Positions 37,602 to 46,560 of a stretch of 64,000 nucleotides of DNA are shown here, one piece after another. The stretch is from NCBI GenBank assembly GCA_964605705.1, contig CAZSDW010000011.1, positions 1 through 64,000 on the forward strand, written 5' to 3'. The position numbers and the translations under genes were made by a program. Source of the DNA: CAZSDW01 sp964605705 (GTDB lineage Bacteria > Fidelibacterota > UBA2242). The notes beneath the pieces were generated by a model. The model searched no databases, had not been told where the DNA came from, and worked only from the letters and a program-made list of their open reading frames with translations. Numbering within the stretch: position 1 is the stretch's first letter; the number at the start of each line of letters is the position of its first letter.

Positions 37602-38629
37602 TCGCACACCTCAGGTTTCATTTTCAGCGCTTTGAGTTTTTCTTTAATAACTGGTAATATTTCGAATAAATCTCCAACAATGCCATAATCAGCGACCTGA
37701 AATATCTGGGCTTCGGGATCGTTGTTAATCGCTACAATATTCTCTGCGGTTTTGATACCTGCCAGATGCTGCACCGAACCAGAAATGCCGGCAGCCAGGT
37801 AAAAGCGCGGACTGACCGTTTTCCCGCTCAGACCGATTTGGTGATTATAACTTACCCAGCCCCGGTCAACAGCATCCCGGGTCGCCCCGACAGCGCCACC
37901 GGGGAAAATCCCCGCCAGTTCTTTAATCATCCGGAAATGCTCATCTTTTTTAAAACCCTTGCCGCCGGCAATGATGATTTCAGCATCCTGAATATTTCCG
38001 GCAGTTTCGGTATTTTCCCGGAACTCCAGCCGCCGTATCCGGCTTTTCAGACAGTCGGGATCAACGGTTTCATATATCACTTCACCTGTCCGGCTTTCGT
38101 CAGGCTCAAGTGGCTGATTGGAATGCGGCCGGACCGTTGCCATTTGCGGCCGATGTAACGGTGTCTTAATCGTAGCCAAAATATTCCCGCCAATCGCCGG
38201 ACGAGTCTGAATCAGATTACCCGTTTCCTGATCAATATCCAGCTCCGTACAATCGGCTGTCAGACCGGTATGATATTCTACGGCGATAGCTGGCGCTACT
38301 GTCCGTCCGGTGGTGGTCGCGCTGGCAATTAAAATTTCCGGTTGGTATTTTTTTATTAATGCTTTGAGTGTTTGTGTATAAGGTTCCGGCAGAAAATATC
38401 GCAACTCCGGCTTTTCCACCACAATGATTTGATCAGCGCCATGATGAAATAAACACTGCAACTTCCCGGCATCTAATGTATCGCCCAGCATTACAGCCAC
38501 TAGCTTACATCCACGTTTATCCGCTAATGCCCTGCCACGTTTTAATAATTCATAAGATACCAGCCGGATGTTGCCGTCTTCCTGTTCCCCTAAAATCCAT
38601 ACGTTGCGATATTCAGATAAATTACCCAT
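37598..38629 (-). CDS. etfA: Electron transfer flavoprotein alpha subunit
   Basis: A 343-aa EtfA. The N-terminal domain is adenine-nucleotide-alpha-hydrolase-like (VWILGEQEDGNIRLVSYELL) and the C-terminal FAD domain has GGKGFKKDEHFRMI, GATRDAVDRGWV, QIGLSGKTVSPRFY and LAAGISGSVQH. No extra ferredoxin domain is present. It forms the heterodimer with EtfB and passes electrons from the GlcD-like dehydrogenase encoded next. It overlaps etfB (TGATG) and glcD (ATGA). Confidence 0.93.
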   Translation of the reverse strand: MGNLSEYRNVWILGEQEDGNIRLVSYELLKRGRALADKRGCKLVAVMLGDTLDAGKLQCLFHHGADQIIVVEKPELRYFLPEPYTQTLKALIKKYQPEILIASATTTGRTVAPAIAVEYHTGLTADCTELDIDQETGNLIQTRPAIGGNILATIKTPLHRPQMATVRPHSNQPLEPDESRTGEVIYETVDPDCLKSRIRRLEFRENTETAGNIQDAEIIIAGGKGFKKDEHFRMIKELAGIFPGGAVGATRDAVDRGWVSYNHQIGLSGKTVSPRFYLAAGISGSVQHLAGIKTAENIVAINNDPEAQIFQVADYGIVGDLFEILPVIKEKLKALKMKPEVCE

Positions 38630-39426
38630 CAGATTATCTCTTTCTGTCGTAAAAATTCTATCATTCCATCAACTGCAGCAACAATCTCCTGCTCATTTTT
38701 GGGAGTAATGATTTTCCCTCGTCGCGCCACCTGGGGTGTGGTGATTTTTACCACACGGGTCGGCGAACCTTTTAAGCCAAGGTTTTCAGGTTTGGCATCA
38801 ACATCTTCCGGACCCATCATATTTAATTCCATTGTTTTTGCCCGTAATTTGCCCCTCAAGGTCGGTAATCGTGGGAAATTTATTTCCTTTACAACCGTCA
38901 ACAGACAGGGCAGATCGGCTTCCAGAATTTCATACCCGGTTTCAACCATTCGCTCACAACACAATGTATGATTGGTTACTTCCCGAATTGCACTGACATA
39001 GGTCAAAAACGGAATGTCCAGCCATGCTGCAATGCCGGGACCAACCTGTCCCGTGTCTCCGTCAGTAGCCCGCTCACCACAGATGATTAGGTCATACTTG
39101 CCTATTTTTCGAATCGCTTGGGACAGGACATAGGATGTCGACCAGGTATCGGCACCAGCAAATTTTTTATGACTAAGTAAAATTCCGTCATCACACCCCA
39201 TGGCAATCGCTTCTTTTAATGCCTGACGAGCGCTGGGTGGTCCCATCGTTAATGCGATAATTTCACCACCAAACCGCTCTCGCAACTGAATTGCGGCTTC
39301 GATAGCATACAGATCCAGCGGATTGACAATCGGCTCAACACCATCTCTGATCATCGTTCCCGTCTCCGGGTCCATTTTTACGTTACTGGTTTCCGGGACC
39401 TGTTTAATGGGTACAATTATTTTCAC
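38629..39426 (-). CDS. etfB: Electron transfer flavoprotein beta subunit
   Basis: A 265-aa EtfB with KIIVPIKQVPETSNV at the N-terminus, the conserved NPLDLYAIEAAIQL, ALTMGPPSARQALKEAIAMG and CGERATDGDTGQVGPG segments that build the nucleotide site. It starts at GTG 39426, overlapping the stop of the binding-protein gene (GTGA), with GGGAG in front. Tight coupling to the sugar importer upstream is unusual and ties the electron-transfer module to inositol use. Confidence 0.93.
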   Translation of the reverse strand: MKIIVPIKQVPETSNVKMDPETGTMIRDGVEPIVNPLDLYAIEAAIQLRERFGGEIIALTMGPPSARQALKEAIAMGCDDGILLSHKKFAGADTWSTSYVLSQAIRKIGKYDLIICGERATDGDTGQVGPGIAAWLDIPFLTYVSAIREVTNHTLCCERMVETGYEILEADLPCLLTVVKEINFPRLPTLRGKLRAKTMELNMMGPEDVDAKPENLGLKGSPTRVVKITTPQVARRGKIITPKNEQEIVAAVDGMIEFLRQKEII

Positions 39427-40373
39427 ATTTTCTCCCTGGTTATCAATTCAATCGTAATTGGAATCTCTTTTGGGACTTTTTTTTCCCGGATTATTTCAAC
39501 TGCTTTTTTGACAGCAACAAAACCCATTTCATAGGGATGCTGTGCTACCGAGGCTGCCATTTGACCTCTTTCAATCGCTTTTCTGGCATCAGAAACAGCA
39601 TCAAATCCGACGACTAAAATATCACCTGTTTTCCCTGCGGCAGCAATGGCTTCCATAGCGCCTAATGCCATCATGTCATTGCAGGCAAAAAGAGCGTCAA
39701 TTTGTGGATTCGCCTGCAGCATATTCTGAAATACATTGTACCCCTGATCACGCTCCCAGTTGGCAGTTTGTGAGGCAACTACGCGAATACGAGGATTCTC
39801 ATTAATCGCTTCCCAAAATCCTTTCAGCCGGGCATCCCCGGTTTCATGTCCCGGTATTCCTTCCAGAACAGCCACATTGCCATTTCCATTCAATCGTTCA
39901 ACAATATATTTTGCCGCTATGCGACCACCATCAACATTATCCGAACCAATAAATGTTGCAAAGTGACCGCCGGATTCTGTCAGCGTTTCAACGTCAATTC
40001 GTGTATCAACTATCAAGACCGGAATTTTCGCCAGATTGGCTTTAACAACTCCCGCAATAAGTTCCCGTGAACCGCTGGGCGTCACACAGATCGCAGAGAC
40101 CCGGCGCTGAATCAGGTTTTCAATAATCTGCAACTGTTTCTCAACATCCACTTCCCGTTCAGCTGCCTGAACAATCAATTTCACTCCAAGACTATCAGCT
40201 GCCTTTTCAGCGCCTCGTTGCATATCAATGAAAAAGGGATTATTCAGTGTTTTCATTACAAAGGCGACGGTTTCCCGGTCTTCGGTAACCGATCGCCGGC
40301 GCTGACAATTGACATTCAACATTATCAAAAATAGAATCAATACAAATAGGGTAATTCGTTTAAAACCGATCAT
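39423..40373 (-). CDS. Sugar/inositol ABC transporter substrate-binding lipoprotein (RbsB-like)
   Basis: A 316-aa periplasmic binding protein of the ribose/inositol cluster, anchored as a lipoprotein (LNVNC, C23). Typical features: FVMKTLNNPFFIDMQRG, QLQIIENLIQRRVSAICVTP, FIGSDNVDGGRIAAKY, and ALFACNDMMALGAMEAI. Its position at the head of the Etf genes and behind the permease gene, together with the operator shared with the iol regulator, makes myo-inositol the likely ligand. The ATG at 40373 overlaps the permease stop (ATGA). Confidence 0.88.
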   Translation of the reverse strand: MIGFKRITLFVLILFLIMLNVNCQRRRSVTEDRETVAFVMKTLNNPFFIDMQRGAEKAADSLGVKLIVQAAEREVDVEKQLQIIENLIQRRVSAICVTPSGSRELIAGVVKANLAKIPVLIVDTRIDVETLTESGGHFATFIGSDNVDGGRIAAKYIVERLNGNGNVAVLEGIPGHETGDARLKGFWEAINENPRIRVVASQTANWERDQGYNVFQNMLQANPQIDALFACNDMMALGAMEAIAAAGKTGDILVVGFDAVSDARKAIERGQMAASVAQHPYEMGFVAVKKAVEIIREKKVPKEIPITIELITREKM

Positions 40374-41320
40374 TTTTTTCGCCTCTTTAAAAACATATCA
40401 ATTAAAACCGCCAGAATAATCACTGTCCCTATAATCGTTTGCTGGATAAATGAAGAAATACCCAATATATTCAGCCCGTTTCTTAGTACACCCATAATGA
40501 GCGCGCCGATCAACGTCCCGATCAGCAGGCCTTCGCCACCCATCAGGCTCGTGCCGCCGATAACCGCTGCGGCAATAGCGTCCAATTCATACATTATTCC
40601 GGCAATTGGCTGTGCTGAGTTTAAACGGGCGGTCAATAATATTGCAGCAATTCCGCTCAGCGCACCACTGATACCATAGATAATCAATTTGTATATTTTC
40701 ACCGGGACACCCGATAAAACCGCCGCTTCTTCGTTGCCACCGATGGCATAAGCATAGCGTCCGATCTTGGTTCGGGTCAGGACAAAATGACCAACTACAT
40801 AAAGTCCAATCATAATGTACACCGGTATTGGTAAAGACAAAAAATCTCCCTCTGCAAGAAACCGAAAACTCACCGAAAAACCCGATATGGGGCGGCCGCC
40901 GGTAAACAGCAGTGCCGCACCCCTGGCAATGCTCATCATCCCCAGGGTCGCAATAAACGGCGGCAAATGCCCCCAGGCTATCAACACCCCATTGACTGCC
41001 CCGCAAAGAAAACCAACACTGATCCCGATAATCATTGAACCAAGAATCGGAATTCCAAGATTCAGCGCGCCAGCCGTCACAACTCCCGCAAACGCCAGCA
41101 TCGAGCCAACAGACAGGTCTATGCCGCCCGCGATAATAACAAAAGTCAGTCCAATGGCAATAATGGCATTTATGGATGTCTGCCGGGCAATATTCAGTAA
41201 ATTCGAAGGAGTTAAAAAATACGGCGTCATGATCCAGAAAATAAGTATCAGCCCCAGCAGTCCCAGTAAGGTCCCCAGCTGACGTCTGTAATAGACCGGT
41301 ATTCGTTCAATTAACTGCAT
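40370..41320 (-). CDS. Sugar/inositol ABC transporter permease (RbsC-like)
   Basis: A 316-aa inner-membrane permease with 8-10 helices. The RbsC family signature is clear: IAGGIDLSVGSMLAFAGVV, then GVLIAWGHLPPFIATLGMM and AAVIGGTSLMGGEG. The ATG at 41320, preceded by AGGAG, is preferred to a TTG six bases upstream. It overlaps the ATPase gene by 14 bases. Confidence 0.9.
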   Translation of the reverse strand: MQLIERIPVYYRRQLGTLLGLLGLILIFWIMTPYFLTPSNLLNIARQTSINAIIAIGLTFVIIAGGIDLSVGSMLAFAGVVTAGALNLGIPILGSMIIGISVGFLCGAVNGVLIAWGHLPPFIATLGMMSIARGAALLFTGGRPISGFSVSFRFLAEGDFLSLPIPVYIMIGLYVVGHFVLTRTKIGRYAYAIGGNEEAAVLSGVPVKIYKLIIYGISGALSGIAAILLTARLNSAQPIAGIMYELDAIAAAVIGGTSLMGGEGLLIGTLIGALIMGVLRNGLNILGISSFIQQTIIGTVIILAVLIDMFLKRRKK

Positions 41321-42812
41321 GGTCAACTCCTAATGCACATTCCAGCAAATTTTCCTGTGAACAATATTTCGGGAGAAATTCACCCGCAATCCGTCCGTAC
41401 GATATAACTAAAATCCTGTCACTCATTCCCATAATTTCCGGCAATTCGGATGAAATCATAATAATCGCCGCACCCCGGGCAGTTAATTGATTCATCAGAT
41501 GGTAAATTTCCACTTTGGCAGCCACGTCAATCCCGCGTGTCGGCTCATCAAAGATGAAAATATCCGATTGACATACCAGCCATTTCGCAATGACAACCTT
41601 CTGCTGATTGCCGCCGCTGAGCGATTCTGCCAGCTGATCAAGCCCGGTGGCTTTGATGTGTAATTCATTAACATACCTACCCGCAAGCCTGTGCTCTGCT
41701 TCCTTCCGGATTATTCCAATCACAGTTATACCCTTAATGCCGGGCAGGCTGATGTTATTTTCAAGTGACATTTTCAGAATCAATCCTTGGACTTTACGAT
41801 CCTCACTCAGATAGGCAATTCGGTTCTGAATTGCCTCACGTGGAGAATCAATTCGAACTTCTTTTTTGTTCAGAAAAATAGTGCCAGTGTCTGCTTTTTC
41901 AACGCCAAACAACACTCGCGCCAACTCGGTTCGTCCGGAGCCCATTAAACCGGAGATGCCAAGTATTTCCCCTTTATGTAATGAAAAACTGATATCATGC
42001 AGTATTCCTTTTCGGCTGATGTGCTCAACCTGTAAAATTTCTGCACCCGGCTTGGCTTCTTGTTTCGGAAAATGGTCATGTACCTCACGGTCCGCCATCA
42101 AGCGGATCAATTCAGACAATTTCACTGACTCCACCGGAAAGTTCCCCATCACCTTACCATCCCGAAGAACAGTGACACAATCACCAATCTCAAAGATTTC
42201 CTCCAGTCGGTGCGAAATGTAAATAATCCCGATACCGTTTTCTTTTAATTTTCGTATTACACTGAAAAGTTGCTCAATTTCGTGATGAGAAAGGGCAGAA
42301 GTTGGTTCATCAAGGATCAGAATTTTCATCTGTATGGAAATGGCTTTTGCAATTTCCACCATTTGCTGCCGAGCAATCCCCAGGGAAGACACCTTTGATT
42401 CCGGCGGAATATTTGCACCTAGGCTGTTCAGAATTTCAGTAACATCCTGCATCATTCTTTTTTGGTCAATTAATCCGGATTTTGTGACTGGTTCCCGCCC
42501 CAGATAAATATTTTCCGCTACCGTGAGTTGAGGGACCAGATTCAACTCCTGGTAAATCGTTGCGACGCCCAGATCCAACGCTTCTCTTGGATTAAGAATA
42601 TCGACTTCTTCATTATCTAAAATTATTAATCCCTGACTTTTTAATGTAGCGCCACTGATAATTTTAATAAGGGTCGATTTACCAGCGCCATTTTCCCCAA
42701 GCAATACATGAACCATACCCGCTTTCAGTTTGAAACTGACATCATCCAGGGCAACAACCCCCGGATATATTTTATTGATATGGTGCATCTCTAATAAATA
42801 TTCATTCAGCAT
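41307..42812 (-). CDS. Sugar/inositol ABC transporter ATP-binding protein, two NBDs (RbsA/MglA-like)
   Basis: A 501-aa ATPase with two nucleotide-binding domains. The first has Walker A GENGAGKST (39-47) and Walker B ILILDEPTSAL; the second has the signature LSGGNQQK and FIFDEPTRGIDV. Its size and duplicated NBD match RbsA/MglA/XylG. First gene of the operon rbsA-rbsC-rbsB-etfB-etfA-glcD-DUF5916 homologs. The start at ATG 42812 has no strong ribosome site; ATG 42788 is an alternative. Confidence 0.9.
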   Translation of the reverse strand: MLNEYLLEMHHINKIYPGVVALDDVSFKLKAGMVHVLLGENGAGKSTLIKIISGATLKSQGLIILDNEEVDILNPREALDLGVATIYQELNLVPQLTVAENIYLGREPVTKSGLIDQKRMMQDVTEILNSLGANIPPESKVSSLGIARQQMVEIAKAISIQMKILILDEPTSALSHHEIEQLFSVIRKLKENGIGIIYISHRLEEIFEIGDCVTVLRDGKVMGNFPVESVKLSELIRLMADREVHDHFPKQEAKPGAEILQVEHISRKGILHDISFSLHKGEILGISGLMGSGRTELARVLFGVEKADTGTIFLNKKEVRIDSPREAIQNRIAYLSEDRKVQGLILKMSLENNISLPGIKGITVIGIIRKEAEHRLAGRYVNELHIKATGLDQLAESLSGGNQQKVVIAKWLVCQSDIFIFDEPTRGIDVAAKVEIYHLMNQLTARGAAIIMISSELPEIMGMSDRILVISYGRIAGEFLPKYCSQENLLECALGVDHAVN

Positions 42813-42830
42813 AGAACAGTAATAATTTTT

Positions 42831-42846
42831 AATTGTCTATACAATT
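42831..42846. promoter_or_regulatory. Operator in importer-operon promoter
   Basis: AATTGTCTATACAATT differs by one base from the perfect palindrome in the regulator promoter and sits in the same place relative to the -10 box, 18 bases ahead of the ATPase start. Confidence 0.72.
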
Positions 42847-42872
42847 ATACTATTAAAACCTTAAAATCGCAA
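42844..42872 (-). promoter_or_regulatory. Promoter of inositol-importer operon
   Basis: On the minus strand TTGCGA (42867-42872) and TATAAT (42844-42849) are 17 bases apart; the operator overlaps the -10 box and the expected transcription start. Confidence 0.7.
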
Positions 42873-42925
42873 CAGCTATTTTTTTCAAGCCAAAATAAAA
42901 ATGTTCTCAGAAACATTTCTGTGGC

Positions 42926-43915
42926 TTATTCCATAGGATATTTCAACCCCCACTGTGCCCGGATCCGATCCAGGGTTTCCATAATTGCTATAGTCTCCTG
43001 TAACGGCATAATGTTACTCTCCAGCTTTCCATCGCGCAGGCAATTCATTGCCTCGATTGCCTGGTGAGCATAGCCTGATCCTGTCAGGGGAAACTTTTTA
43101 TCGCTCGTCATTCCATTAATTGTCAGCCCCAATTTTCGAAGTTGCCACCAGGGACCGTAGATATGGATAGAGCCCCGTGTACCAAAAATGATGGATTCCT
43201 TTTTTGTATCCAGGGTATTTGACGTGAAAAGCATCGCTGTTTTATTTCCGCGATAATCAAAAATCATAGCCCCTTGTTCATCAACCCCGATAGTCCCGAG
43301 ATAGCCACAGGTTTTAATCTGGTCCGGCTGCCGGTTAAATACAAAAAAGGATAGAGAGACAGGGTACACACCAACATCGAGCAAAGCGCCACCTCCCAGG
43401 TCAGGATTGAACACCCTACTTTCCGGTCCATGATCCGACTGAAACCCATAATCCGACTGTAACAAACGAATATCACCGATCAAATCATCGGACAGCCACT
43501 CTTTCACTTTTTGAAACATCGGTGTGAAACGAGACCACATGGCTTCCATTAAAAATAACTTTTTCGATCTCGCGACAGCAATCATCGCCTGCGCTTCACG
43601 GGCATTAATAGCAAAAGGCTTTTCACACAGCACCGCTTTTCCGGCTTGCAAACACATAATGGTATTATCCCTATGAAAGGGATGAGGTGTACCAATATAA
43701 ACAATATCCACTTCCGGGCAGGCTGCCAACTCTTCATAACTGCCAAAACGATACGGAATGTCAAATTCATTTCCGAAACTGTCGGCTGATTCCCTGTTTC
43801 GTGACCCGACCGCGATTATTTTGGCATTGGGCAGCAGTTTCAGATCGCTGGCAAACTTATGGGCAATCCAACCCGTCGCAAGAATTCCCCACTTTATAAT
43901 CCTGTCAGGCTTCAT
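42926..43915 (-). CDS. Gfo/Idh/MocA-family oxidoreductase
   Basis: A 329-aa NAD(P)-dependent sugar oxidoreductase. It has an N-terminal Rossmann unit (WGILATGWIAHKFA, a variant of GxGxxG), CEKPFAINAREAQ in the middle and GGGALLDVGVYP in the C-terminal domain, which fits the glucose-fructose-oxidoreductase or trans-dihydrodiol dehydrogenase-like subgroup. The start is placed at ATG 43915 behind GGAAG. A longer TTG start at 43966 is excluded because a promoter -10 box lies at 43967-43972. It is upstream of the inositol importer but has its own promoter with no clear operator copy, so membership of the regulon is uncertain. Confidence 0.82.
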   Translation of the reverse strand: MKPDRIIKWGILATGWIAHKFASDLKLLPNAKIIAVGSRNRESADSFGNEFDIPYRFGSYEELAACPEVDIVYIGTPHPFHRDNTIMCLQAGKAVLCEKPFAINAREAQAMIAVARSKKLFLMEAMWSRFTPMFQKVKEWLSDDLIGDIRLLQSDYGFQSDHGPESRVFNPDLGGGALLDVGVYPVSLSFFVFNRQPDQIKTCGYLGTIGVDEQGAMIFDYRGNKTAMLFTSNTLDTKKESIIFGTRGSIHIYGPWWQLRKLGLTINGMTSDKKFPLTGSGYAHQAIEAMNCLRDGKLESNIMPLQETIAIMETLDRIRAQWGLKYPME

Positions 43916-43966
43916 ATTTACTTCCATCTTCAGTTCGGTTAAATCATCATCCTTTATAAACGACAA

Positions 43967-43994
43967 TCTATAAAATTCCGGATACTAATGTCAA
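43967..43994 (-). promoter_or_regulatory. Promoter of Gfo/Idh/MocA gene
   Basis: On the minus strand TTGACA (43989-43994, full consensus) and TATAGA (43967-43972) are 16 bases apart. The expected transcription start near 43960 rules out the longer reading frame of the downstream gene. Confidence 0.6.
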
Positions 43995-44129
43995 TCATTC
44001 CTGCATCAGTAAAAAATAATTGTCTGTTGGTTTTATTGAACCTATTTTTTAACTTAATATTCAAGGCGAATATTTCCTTTATCTAAATGCCAGGAAATTT
44101 GATAAACCGGCAAAATAGGGGGATGAAAA

Positions 44130-45494
44130 ATGAACGTACCATTTCCATTTCAACCAATGCTGATTTTCGGTTTTTTATCCATCATGCTTTTAATCGGGAT
44201 TTATCTCAGAAATAAACTGAAGTTTTTTCAATATTTTTTAATTCCCAGCTGCCTGTTGGGCGGTATCCTGGGTTTAATTATCGTCAGCACCGGTTTGTAC
44301 AAAATTGAATCTTCAATGCTGGAGACTTTTGCCTATCACTTTTTCAATATTTCGTTTATATCAGTGGGTTTATCGGGCAGTAACGAAGATGAGATGAGTA
44401 AAATCCGGGGCAAAGATTATATCAAAGGTTCCGCCTGGATGGCAATCATTCAGAGCATTTCATTCTCCATACAAGCCGTTATCGGCGCGGGAGTTGTAAT
44501 ATTGTTTGGACTTTTTGGATTCAAACTATTCCCGACCTTTGGATTCCTGGTTCCGCTCGGATTCGAAGAGGGTCCCGGACAGGCATTATCTTTCGGAAAG
44601 GTCTGGGAAACTGTCGGTTTTGAGCATGCTGCGACGATCGGATTGACGTTTGCTGCGCTCGGTTTTCTGTTCTCATTTTTTGTAGGTGTCCCGCTGGCGA
44701 ACTGGGGAATCCGGAAAGGACATACAGCCCTTGCGCCCGCCTCCCTGCCACAGCATTTCTTAAAAGGCATCATCCCGAAGGATCAGGAAAAAGAGTCTGC
44801 CGGAAACCTGACAATGCACTCGGGTAATATTGAAACCCTGGCGTTTCACGCTGCAGTGATCGGACTGGTATATATTTTAGCCTATATTGTGACATTACTG
44901 CTGGGGAAAATTCTGCCGCCGGACGTTGCCAAGATGCTCTGGGGATTTTTCTTTTTTATTGGTATGGCGATCGCCTTTCTGGTCAAAATCGTCATGAAAC
45001 AATTAAAGATCGACCATCTGCTTGATTCCGGACTACAGCGCCGAATAACGGGCTTTGCCGTTGATTACTTAATTGTATCCACCGTAATGGCAATTCAGGT
45101 CGTGGTCATCTGGAAGTATATTGTCCCGGTTTCAATCATGGCATTGATTGGCGGTTTCGTTACCACATTTATCGTGATCTATCTCGGCAGAAGGCTCTGG
45201 ACTTATAATATTGAACGATCTGTGACCATTTACGGCGCAGTGACCGGGACGGTGTCAAGCGGACTCCTGCTGCTCAGAATTGTGGATCCCGAATTTAAAA
45301 CACCGGTCGCTATTGAAGTCGGACTCATGAACCTGTTCATGGTACCCATCATTCTGAGTTACGGGATACTTGTCAATGCTCCCATCTGGTGGAACTGGAG
45401 TGTCCTTCTGACCTGTTGCGTTTTCGCGGGAACCCTGATTATTTCACTTTTAGCCTTACGATTCCTGAAGCTCATCGAGCCACCCAAATTTTAG
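44130..45494 (+). CDS. Sodium:glutamate symporter family protein (GltS-like)
   Basis: A 454-aa membrane protein with 10-12 helices of the ESS/GltS family. Seen: IPSCLLGGILGLIIV near the N-terminus, SVGLSGSNEDE, the GFLVPLGFEEGPGQALSFG re-entrant-type segment and a second half with MALIGGFVTTFIV. GltS-type carriers import glutamate with sodium, but the substrate range of this more distant member is uncertain. The ATG at 44130 has GGGGGATG in front. It is divergent from the Gfo/Idh gene and alone on the plus strand. Confidence 0.82.
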   Translation: MNVPFPFQPMLIFGFLSIMLLIGIYLRNKLKFFQYFLIPSCLLGGILGLIIVSTGLYKIESSMLETFAYHFFNISFISVGLSGSNEDEMSKIRGKDYIKGSAWMAIIQSISFSIQAVIGAGVVILFGLFGFKLFPTFGFLVPLGFEEGPGQALSFGKVWETVGFEHAATIGLTFAALGFLFSFFVGVPLANWGIRKGHTALAPASLPQHFLKGIIPKDQEKESAGNLTMHSGNIETLAFHAAVIGLVYILAYIVTLLLGKILPPDVAKMLWGFFFFIGMAIAFLVKIVMKQLKIDHLLDSGLQRRITGFAVDYLIVSTVMAIQVVVIWKYIVPVSIMALIGGFVTTFIVIYLGRRLWTYNIERSVTIYGAVTGTVSSGLLLLRIVDPEFKTPVAIEVGLMNLFMVPIILSYGILVNAPIWWNWSVLLTCCVFAGTLIISLLALRFLKLIEPPKF

Positions 45495-45620
45495 ACGAAA
45501 CCAAATTATCAATTAATTTGATAATCAGCTAAAGTTTGGATATATTGCCAACCGATATTTGGGCAATGTTGATAATTTTATCCGTTTAAACAGTTAATAA
45601 AATCCGGGGCTATTCCACAC

Positions 45621-46334
45621 ATGCAGAGAACTATCATCAAATTTGCGGGATTAATGATATTACTATCAATCCCGATATTTACAGCCGCGGAAATTTTTCT
45701 GGCAGATATTCTGGTTGACAATTCACTGAGATATATCTGCAAAGGCTCATACATTGAAGATGGAAATTTTGCTATTAAGGAAAATAATTTCTTCGATAAA
45801 AACGGACAATGTGTCGTTTCTGAATTGATTAAATTTAACCGCCACAGCTACACACCTGTCGAATTCCGAATTCAGGATAATAATACCGGAAGAACCGAAG
45901 AAATAATTAGCAATAAGCAGGGATTTCTGCTCCGCTACCGGGAAAAATTCGATGAGCCTTTCCAGGAAAAACTCATTAAACAAACCAACAATACAATTCA
46001 CGGGTCTTATCTCCCCATGATTATTTCGGCAAATTTGAATCGTTTGAAGAAAGGTGACACGGTCTCATTTAATCTCCTGGTCATAGACAGATTAGCCAGC
46101 TATGAATTTTGCCTTCGTAATAGTGGTATTAAATCCATTGACGGCAAAGAATACCTGGAAATATCTCTCGAACCGGTTGCATGGCTGGTGAAACAATTCG
46201 TTGATCCCATCCATTTTTACTACGCGGTAAATTCCGACACTCAGATCGCACGCTATCACGGTACTATCGCCCCCCGGGACGCCAATGGCAAACCCCAAAC
46301 CGGCGATATTATTTTTCGTTACAGTTCTGAGTAG
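45621..46334 (+). CDS. Secreted protein of unknown family
   Basis: A 237-aa protein with a signal peptide (about 1-24, MILLSIPIFTAA core). The remainder is beta-rich with no membrane helix, with a central LPMIISANLNRLKKGDTVSF segment and a C-terminal FYYAVNSDTQIARYHG strand. I do not recognise a named family; lipid- or polysaccharide-related periplasmic proteins can have this look. Part of its 3' end is duplicated in degraded form 2.4 kb further on, next to ttcA, which is evidence of an insertion event between the two copies. Confidence 0.65.
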   Translation: MQRTIIKFAGLMILLSIPIFTAAEIFLADILVDNSLRYICKGSYIEDGNFAIKENNFFDKNGQCVVSELIKFNRHSYTPVEFRIQDNNTGRTEEIISNKQGFLLRYREKFDEPFQEKLIKQTNNTIHGSYLPMIISANLNRLKKGDTVSFNLLVIDRLASYEFCLRNSGIKSIDGKEYLEISLEPVAWLVKQFVDPIHFYYAVNSDTQIARYHGTIAPRDANGKPQTGDIIFRYSSE

Positions 46335-46343
46335 AAGCAGCTT

Positions 46344-46535
46344 TAAATTTCCAAACCATTCCACTGATTGATTGCATACCGCAGGTTCGGGTAAAAAGCC
46401 TTATTTAATCGCTGGAATTCTATCATCTTTTTACGAATAGATGCGCGCGCTTATTGTTTGTTTCAAATCTGCAATTTGATGGAATACGTGGAAAATCCTG
46501 ATTTTTCGTATTTGTCACGATATGTCTTGATATTA
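46344..46535 (-). pseudogene. Remnant of the ttcA-like gene 3' end
   Basis: About 190 bases nearly match (roughly 90 percent by eye) the 3' end of the intact ttcA-like gene at 48756-48940, on the same strand. A two-base expansion in the GCGCGC run near 46443 breaks the frame, and no 5' part is present. It lies directly after the secreted-protein gene and before the permease genes. Confidence 0.75.
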
Positions 46536-46560
46536 CAATAGCGTAATTTCCCGTGAGTTT

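Noticed and set aside
43916..43966. TTG-extended start of the Gfo/Idh gene
   Set aside because: Lies at or before the expected transcription start of the promoter at 43967-43994, so cannot be translated.
43960..43975. Possible fourth inositol operator ahead of the Gfo/Idh gene
   Set aside because: Only about 10 of 16 bases match and symmetry is lost.
45505..45525. 8-bp AT-rich inverted repeat after the GltS gene
   Set aside because: No T run and very AT-rich, so a terminator or operator is not supported.
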